Positions 48,401 to 57,499 of a stretch of DNA of 64,000 nt are shown in pieces. Position numbers and translations under genes: made by a program. Within the stretch, counting starts at the first letter, position 1, and each line of letters begins with the position of its first letter. Source of the stretch: Patella vulgata (lineage: Eukaryota; Mollusca; Gastropoda; Patellidae); assembly GCF_932274485.2 (NCBI RefSeq), contig NC_065879.2:43758936-43822935 (forward strand), in the 5' to 3' direction. The notes below the pieces were generated by a model. It worked only from the letters and a program-made list of their open reading frames with translations, was not told the DNA's origin and searched no databases.

Positions 48401-49563
48401 CACTGGTTACCTCTAATAAAAAACAGCGGTGCATTTCCGCAGTTTTGTATTGTTTCTGAATATCCCCTACTTTTTTTGAAAAGTATATGAAGTTATGAAT
48501 GGTAACGAGTACAATAAATGCTCAGGATAGTCAAACAGAACAGATTATATATTTATTAATTGATTTTCAACAGTCATTAATTAGGTTTAACAAGCAACTA
48601 ATTCGAATAGAACAAATATTTACGGAATCCTGTTAGACGCGCTTGACATTTTGAGGGATCAATCGCAGTTATATTACGTAAGTTAATAAAATCATTTAAT
48701 TCTTTAGGTAAGGCATGGTCTGCCATACTACTAATAAAACTATACAGTTATATGGGACAACAATCACTGGTTTATTATACACAAGCACGACGTTTCGATA
48801 AGTATTCTCTTATCGTTATCAAGCACAATACCAGTGATTGTTGTCCCATATAACTGTATAGTTTTGTTATGTTTCCAATTGCTAAATGCCACTAAAGGAT
48901 TACATACTACTAATGTAGAATCGGACGTTTAATTATCAGCTGTTGTACTATTAAACCTGTTTTCCAAGTACGCGTTTGCCGAATGCGCGCGAACGTCCGA
49001 GGGGGTCTCCCCTAGGAAAATTTTGAAAATTGACAACCGCAAACCCATTTTCCAAGCATTTCAGACCAAAGCAGAAGATGGCAAATTTTTGATTTCCTGA
49101 TACAATTAGATAACAGAATGACCTAAGAGCACTATCATTAGATGAATTTGAGAATTCTAGTACACTTTTTTTTTGTGTTTTTCCTATCTTTTCTTTCTCC
49201 TGTCCAATGTCCTGTCCTGTCCTCTCCTTCCTTCTTTCGCCCCCCCCCCTCTCCTTTCTTTCTCTTTTTTTCTTTTTTTTCTTTTTTCTTTTTTCTTTAT
49301 AGGCTTAGGCCCACTTTTTTTTAATGAGCTTAGGCCCACCAGTTACGGACAGATAGACAGGTGGGCCCAGTCCGGCACTGATAGTGTTTCTTTATAACGA
49401 AATGAGTTTACTCTATAAACTGAATACACGGTGTCGTGTATAATGAACAGTACATTTATTCATACATCCCCACAAGCTTATCATTGTTGTGATAGTTGAT
49501 ATAGGGTATAGAACAGTATATATGAAGCAGATAAGGTAGGTCGTATAGAGTTTTATTATATAC

Positions 49564-49612
<49 letters not shown>

Positions 49613-52600
49613 GTGTGTGTACGTATACAGTTTTCCTAGTTACACTATGTAATATACTCATCTAGGTACATTTGGGCTGATGGAGTGACGTCGGACTAGG
49701 GCGTTTAAAGGCAAAGCATAATCCATTCCTACTCGAAGATCAGTTTTGGTAAAAATGGCATTCTGTCGATATCCTGCTTAGCCAATATCAACAGGCTTGA
49801 ACGTGACACAGATCTAGTCACTTGTCGAAGTTCGTGGGTCTTCTCAGAGTTCTCTGATATCCTCCCGCTGTTATAGGCACATGCGCTCAAGCGAGTTATG
49901 AAATGAAAAGTACGTGGACCTTAATCCCCATTTCTCTATCTCATTGTACTTAATGTATTTAAGTGACTATATGAACCAAAAAGTGGATCTTAACCCCCAT
50001 TTCTATCTCTCTGAATTTTTAATGTTTCTTGTCGTGATATGTATCTAATAACTCGAGGTGGGGAGGGGGGGGGCAAATGGTTGGCATGTGCGTGCTGCAT
50101 CATAAGGTCTGTCACCGAGTCAACTGGTGTGGTTTCGCTTCCCCGGTTGTACTTAACAAGGAGTAGGTTCGCCTGCCCTACCTCGTGGGTTTTCTCCGGG
50201 CCCACCGGTTTCCTCCCACTGCTAAAGACCCCTACGCACAAGGGAATTATTGAAATAACATTAAACCATTATGTTAGTCCCGAAATGACCTAATTTGTGT
50301 CGAGTGGACGTTAAATCCTCTCTCTCTCTCTCTCTCTCTCTAATAACTCGGGAGTTATTTTAAAAATGTAAATGATAATGAAATAACAATATGAGAGGTA
50401 AATAGTTAATGCTATAAACATAAAGCTAATCTTATTCGTTTATTTTAATTAAATTGAAAAATAAAACATGTAGAAGTAATTAAATAGAGAGATTATCGTG
50501 ATATATAACTATATATTATTATCGCAAACATATTTTCCTGCATTTACAATTGATACAATATTTATAGCTGTGAGGGTGTCACCAGCCAGACAAAGTGCGT
50601 TCAACCTTCCGGAACACTTGATTTATGATACACCCCCTTTTGATAGTCCCAGATAAAAAAAAATCTAACAAAGGAAATAGTCCACCACTTTCTATATTCT
50701 AACAAAAGATAAATAATGATCATGTTAGAAAAAGAACTTAAAAACGGTGACGTGTTTAGTTATTTATTAAGATTTGTGTATTCTGTATGTTAAACTTATC
50801 TGCTACTAGATGAGCCATTGTAAAAAATAAAGTGTGTTCGTTCCGTATGAGTAAACTATTTAATTATGGTTATTAAAACATTTCCACCCATTTAACTATA
50901 ATTGATGAAAAAGACTATAACCTTATGTTTATACAGTTTGTTTTGTTAGGGTTTTTTTTTTTGGGGGGGGGGGCTAAATAATTCAACAATCTTCATGTGG
51001 AAGTATACAGCGTCGGATTAACCATGGCGGGGGCCCTGGGGTCTTGAGCATGTGGAAGCCCCCAACCTAACACAAGTGACCAGAACTTAGGCAATATCTT
51101 TCGTCGTCATTTTCTGCCAGGATCCCCGCCAGTCGGGGGACACGTCTAACCAATCACCTAAGACGGCTGTGTATGATACATGATAAAAACAAACCTCCCC
51201 CAACACTCGAATAAAAAGGTCATAACGTTCACAATTCGTTGGAACCAGAACGTGAAATGTCGTAAAGTAATGTAATCTATACAGAAACTACAAATATTAT
51301 ACGAAGCAAATTATCAAATAACTATAGTCTAGGGGCTAAACATCGAAAAATACGAGTCCAGAAACCAAAGTTCTTCGATTCACCCACAACAAAAATGAAA
51401 AACGTACGTTCGGAGATTACCAATAGAGACCTTTGGCAAGCGTAAATTCCTGGTCCGTATCGCGCATCCGTATCGATTTTACGTATGACGTCATCGATAT
51501 GTGTGTGTATTTCTCATACATGATACGGCACACGGATACGGCAGCACGACATCGAAAAGCTTTCATACGGAAAAGGTCCGTATATCTTTTTACCGTTTTT
51601 TTGCTACTTTTATGCGCTGAAATGTTGTGCCATAGCGTTTTTATGAATCTATGTGTATCCTAGAATACGAAAGTGTATATTTGATGTGTTTTAAACCATG
51701 ATAAAGACTTGAATTTAATCAGTATTTTTGATGAGTTTTCTCTGAATTTTCATAGTTTTTCTGTCTTCCTGCTTGCTTGCATGCTGGTTGATCTACGTGC
51801 TGAATTTAGAGAGGTAGGACCTTGCAAATCTGTAAATGATGTGATTTATGGTAAAGGGGTATAAACTTTCTGAAATGCTACATTAGTGAAACCAAAATTG
51901 CTGTCGAGTCGAAGTCGAAGATTTTTTAACAAGATTAGACATTAAATTTTATTTTCTTCTAAACGGTGGCGTGTCAGTCTCTGTGAACGCCTGTACAATT
52001 TAGAGAAAGGTTTTAGTGAGAAAATAAGACCTTCCTTACCTCGCTAGAATCAGTATGTGCGACACAACATGCTGTTAAAAATACGCCCCCCCCCCCTTCT
52101 GCTAATCGGCTTGGCAGAAGCCATTGAAATCTAAGCAGGTGAAACAAAATTGTAATTTTTGAAAAAAATCGATTGTAATTAGGCAAGGCAAGGCAATAAA
52201 TGACTGAAGATTCTCAACTTTTTGGCACATCTCAGATTGTAACTTTTTGGATTATTTCCCCTTGTACGAAAATCACGTACATATTTTATGGACCCGCTAG
52301 AGATCACCATTTATGAAACTTAATATACATAATATACTTAATATATCAAAAATATCTCCGATGGGTCCCTATTATTGGCACATACAGGAATCGCGTACAT
52401 AAATGTAAAATTGTTATTCGGTTATTACACCACATATTTTGCGGAAGAGTTCTATTTTCGTGGAAATTGGACCATAACTTCCCGTTAAGATTACTCCTAC
52501 CCTTTATGCAAAATGTGGCAAAGTGTGTGATGTATTACTATACCAGTGTTGCGAATCCTCATAGATGAAACTTAAAATATGTATTAATCATCAAAAGATC

Positions 52601-55600
52601 TTGGATGCGTTTGATTTTGGTGAGCAGGCTGATCGGGTTATGGCCCCTGCCTTTTACGAAAAATGTGGTCGACTTTCTATCGATTGTCATAATTCTCTGC
52701 TGGTCCATCTGTCGATTATCAGCATTCCGCAACCTTATTCCCTTTGCCGAAAACCTTGTCAAAGCAATAGATGCTATTATAGTTTTTAACAGATTTTCTT
52801 TCAATTTTTGTTTTTGGTGTAAAGCATTGGGATCATGAAATAACAAACCTCATCGATATTCAGGAAGTTTCTGTTTCAGAACTGGATATATGCTACAGGT
52901 TTTTTTACAGCTTGTTTTCTCATATTCAATGTGAAGCTTTGGGGCAATGCAAATCACTGGAAAAATGAGAGGATTAACCCTATCGATTTTCCTTATTTTC
53001 CTTCCCTCTCTTTCAAAATATGGGCGTGTGTTGCATGGCAACCACTTGTTATCTATTGCTAAATATATTTAGATAATATGTTGAAATTTTGATCCACATA
53101 ACGGAATTTGACGAGTCACGGTTATCAGTGTGACAATTACTCATTCTAATATCACGGGTGTTTTTTTTATTATTATTACTCCTTATCAAGTTAAAACGAT
53201 AGCTTATTATTTATTTGTAATGAATAAAGAAAACTATATCCTACAAGGCAATGGGAAAATAATTAGTAATGGCTGATTCACAAACGACAAACACGTGTAG
53301 AATGGGTTAAGCGGCTATAAACAACTGTCGTTCAATTTGGATTGTATACGTATTTCACCCAACAAATTGAATATAAATCACTTTATATACATTCATTTTA
53401 ATGTGTGCTTTTAGATCCACTGTCGCCTATTTAAGGTTACAAAGAATAGAGCCATACGCCAGAGGCATTATGTGAGAGGTAAACGTGTTTATTGAAGGGC
53501 GTTTATCATGACCTCCCCGTCTTCATTACTCCAGTAGGGGCAGAACAGTTGGACGTTAAACGTCATTTCATTTCATTTATCATGGCTTCAATTAGAATTA
53601 TGTTCAATAGGCGACTCTACTCCTTGTCACATACAGATCGGAGATGAACACTTGTCTTTAGTGACGGATTGACATAGCAGCAATGGGCGAAATGCTTGCA
53701 AGTTATCAATTCCGATTAAGTGATATTATCACGATTTATAATACTATACTGTCTTGTACTACACTGCCTTGTTCTATCACTATCTATAATACTATCCTGT
53801 TTTTAACTGTTATGGTCAACTGACAGATTAACGTAAGGAATTTTAGCCAAATCATCGTCAGGTATGAAGTACATGTATAGCCAAGACCCCAATGTTAAAA
53901 TTATATCCAGAATCTGTTTAACCTTTTCGATCACATAATGGGTATATCAGAAAGACATTAATATCCATATGTCTAAACAAATATACTCGTGTCATTGACA
54001 TTGAAATTGAATATCAATATGTACTTTGTATTATTTTTCATTTCAGACTTCTATATCTATAGTGTACAAATGAGTGTAATATTTTGTAGTAAGTTTGTAG
54101 GCCTACTTACCAAAATGCTTGAAATTAGGTGGTGTATACTACTGTAGCTGATTGCAAACTATGGTTACATTTAGTAAGCAGATACAGCCACAACTCTATA
54201 CTACTCTGTTACAATAGTAATAAATTCAGAATTCTAATAATATAATGACGTCGTATATCAATACCACACTGGAACTCAAGGACATGAGCACGACTGGTGT
54301 ACCGGAAGTTCCCAGACAACGTTTCGTCAACAGAGTTACTGCATCTTATATCGGAATAATTTTGAGCATTGGGTTAATTGGAAACGCAGTTGTGGTATAT
54401 ATATACGGATTTCGCTTTAAACCATCCGCCTTCAATATCATTATCCTATTCCTCGGGGTTATAAATCTAATATTCTGTGTTTTTGATATGCCTTTAGAAA
54501 TAAGTAATATGACGTATCCAGTCGAGTTCAGGGGATGTTGGATTATCTTTACACTGGCTACGTTTACAGCATGGGCGACGGGGATGGCTTTGCTAGCTAT
54601 AGCAGCACTCAGATATCGAGCCGTGTGCCAACCACTAAAACCATCCATCAGTGTGTTTCGTGCTCGGGTTTTGGTAACTGTGATTTTCTTCACATCAATT
54701 CTGACTTCGGCTCCTACGGGTATAGTTGTGGTGAACTCCCATGAAAATCTCGAAGGTAATTTGTATGTAGTGAACTGCGATAATGATAAGGATTCTGAAG
54801 AAACAGTTTACCCAATGCTGTACCTCGGATTTGAGTTCTGTGTTTTCGCTGTTGCTTTTATAAGCATCATCGTGTTGTACAGTTTCATAGGTAAATTGCT
54901 ATGGAAACGGAATAAATATGGTCCATCGGCTATGAACAAACATGTATCACGTAACAGATTTGAAAGTGAAGATTCGACTCTGTCAACTAGTACTAGTACA
55001 ATTACAAGTGAAATTTATATATTGACAGTTGAAATGAACAGCATTTCATCGTCATCAAGTAAAACTTTAAAAAACGATACGATTGACAATGCCAACCAGC
55101 AACCAGTTTACAAAAGTGAATCATCTTATTGTCCAGTGTATACGACAGTAACTGCAAATACACCCAGCGGTAAGGTGCAACCACGTGCGACAAAGGAACG
55201 AAATATCAGTGCCATTTCTCAACTAGACAATAAAGCGTTTAATAAATTAACACCAATCAAAATGTTAATTATTATGACGCTTATATTCTTTTTATGTTAT
55301 GTTCCACATTTATGTTTGATGATTTATATTCAAGCCGGATTTCAACTGAGACCGTCTCGTGTTTCAGAGAGTATAATAGGTACAGTGATCCGATCGAATT
55401 TATTAAGTAGTGCCGCTAACCCTATTTTATATGGCTGCTACAACCGAAAATTCAGAGATGAGGTCAAGTCGATTTTCAAAAATGTTACACAGCGTTTAGG
55501 CCATATAAGGAAACCTCGCCACGCGAAAATGAACAATTACAATTAGCGTATATAAGATATATTACGTGTATGTATTTTGTTAAAATAACGCAAAATAAAA

Positions 55601-57458
55601 AAATATATATTGTCATATACCTTTTATTCCTGAAAATATAAGCTGGGATTGGATATGGATACGTGAGGTGTCTATGCTGACAAAATGTAAAATATTATAA
55701 ACGGAACACCTGGTACGACTTCTCATTTGGGGCTTAAATATGACAAGATTTTGTAGTAATGTATTTAAACCTCTGACTTTACATGTATAAAAAGAGAGAG
55801 AGAGAGGGAGAGAGAGAGAGAGAGAGACTAGGTCATTTCGGGACTAACATATGGTTCAATTTTATTTCAATAATTCGCTTGTGCGTAAGGGTCTTTAGCA
55901 GTGGGAGCAAACCGGGGGACCCGGAGAAAACCCACGAGGTTGGACAGGCGACTCTACTCCTTGTCACTACAAACGGGGAAAGAAACGTAACCACGCCAGT
56001 TGACTAAATGGCAGACCTTATGATGCAGCGCGCACACGCTAACCATTCGCCCCCCCCCCCTTATAAAGACAGAATCATGTCCTTAAATAAATACTTACTT
56101 GGTACGATACCGATGGAACAGTTCTTGTTTATAGGATCGAATATCTCTCCAGCTCCAGTACATTTTCTTATAGCAACGAACTGTCCCGTTATACACTCAT
56201 AATATTCGGACGTAAAGGGTGCGTCTTTTAAAGCATAATAACCATTTGGTGCACCCTGGCATTCTGGTAGTTTACAGAGTTTTCTGTAGCCGCCTACGAT
56301 CAAAGAAAAGGAAGTACATATTTAGCTGTTTATATAGAATGCTGAGGTATTTGTTTCCCTGATTTCATGGCCCCTGGAGTAAGACAAGTAATTGTTTATC
56401 CTGATTTCTAAGCTCCTGGACTAAGTCTTATAATGTAGTTCGTCTATTCCTAGCAATTCTTTCTATTTACGCGTTCCCCGCTTTTGTATGGCAATATTTG
56501 TTGACATTTTGTTCTAGAATCGAAGAAGAGGTGTTTGAATTCGCATCTTCTGTCAGGGTTTGGTGAATAGTCATGTTTTGGAGGTGGGGGTGGGGGTGGT
56601 CAGGAAATAAACAGAAAAAAATAGGGAAATCACCAAAAGGAAAAAAATAGTTTATCAGATGGCTGAGACATTGAGGCAATGAGGAGCGAATTATTAGTTG
56701 AATTCCAGATTTTAAACAGATTTATCTCCCCTTTATAATTTTCTCAGCTTGTATAATTATACATATACATTAAAATTCCTGTGCTCAGGTAGTGTAATTC
56801 TAAATTTAACAATCAGGTCCTTCCGCTAGTAGAGCTTCTATTCATTATAGTCCTTTCTCGGAATTTGATAAAAGAGAAAATAATAGCGGCCGTGTTAACT
56901 GAGAAATACCTAGGGATTTTCCGGCTTGGTTTCCACTTGCCAGTGATGCATGTCGACGGGTCTAAGCTAAGAACAATGTCTAGTTGTTCTGCGTGGACGT
57001 AAATTAACAGATGCCAGTTGGAATTCGAAATAAGAGCAGGCCGTAGCACCGCTGATGGTCACGTATTCATTGGCTTTAAACCTGATTTCATTTTTGTGTT
57101 AGTAATATGTATACTTACAGGTGCCTGAAGGTATAACTCTATCTCCACATCTTACTTGATCAGCTGGCTTACAGATAGCATCTCTTTCGTCAAACAAGAA
57201 GCCAGCCCCGCATTCATTCTCATAGACTCTCAGATTTGTATGTGGTTTGGTATTGTTACATTGATAAAACATGGCACAACTATCGGGATGTTTGAATGCC
57301 ATGTTAGAGCTCATACCTGATTGACAAAAAGCCACTGACGTTGCTGAAATAAGAAATTCAGAAATGAACACAACATTATGGTAATAACGGCGAGACCGTT
57401 AAATTGGGGATGATAACCAAAAATGTCCATGGAATCACCAAAAGCTATAGGTAGACAT

Positions 57459-57499
<41 letters not shown>

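Noticed and set aside
50056-50340. Genuine tRNA gene
   Set aside because: A- and B-box-like words are present, but no cloverleaf can be drawn, and the body and (CT)n tail show a SINE.
52559-52846. 95-codon minus-strand frame MLFHDPNALHQK..
   Set aside because: Mirrored by plus-strand frames, with no recognisable domain or splice context.
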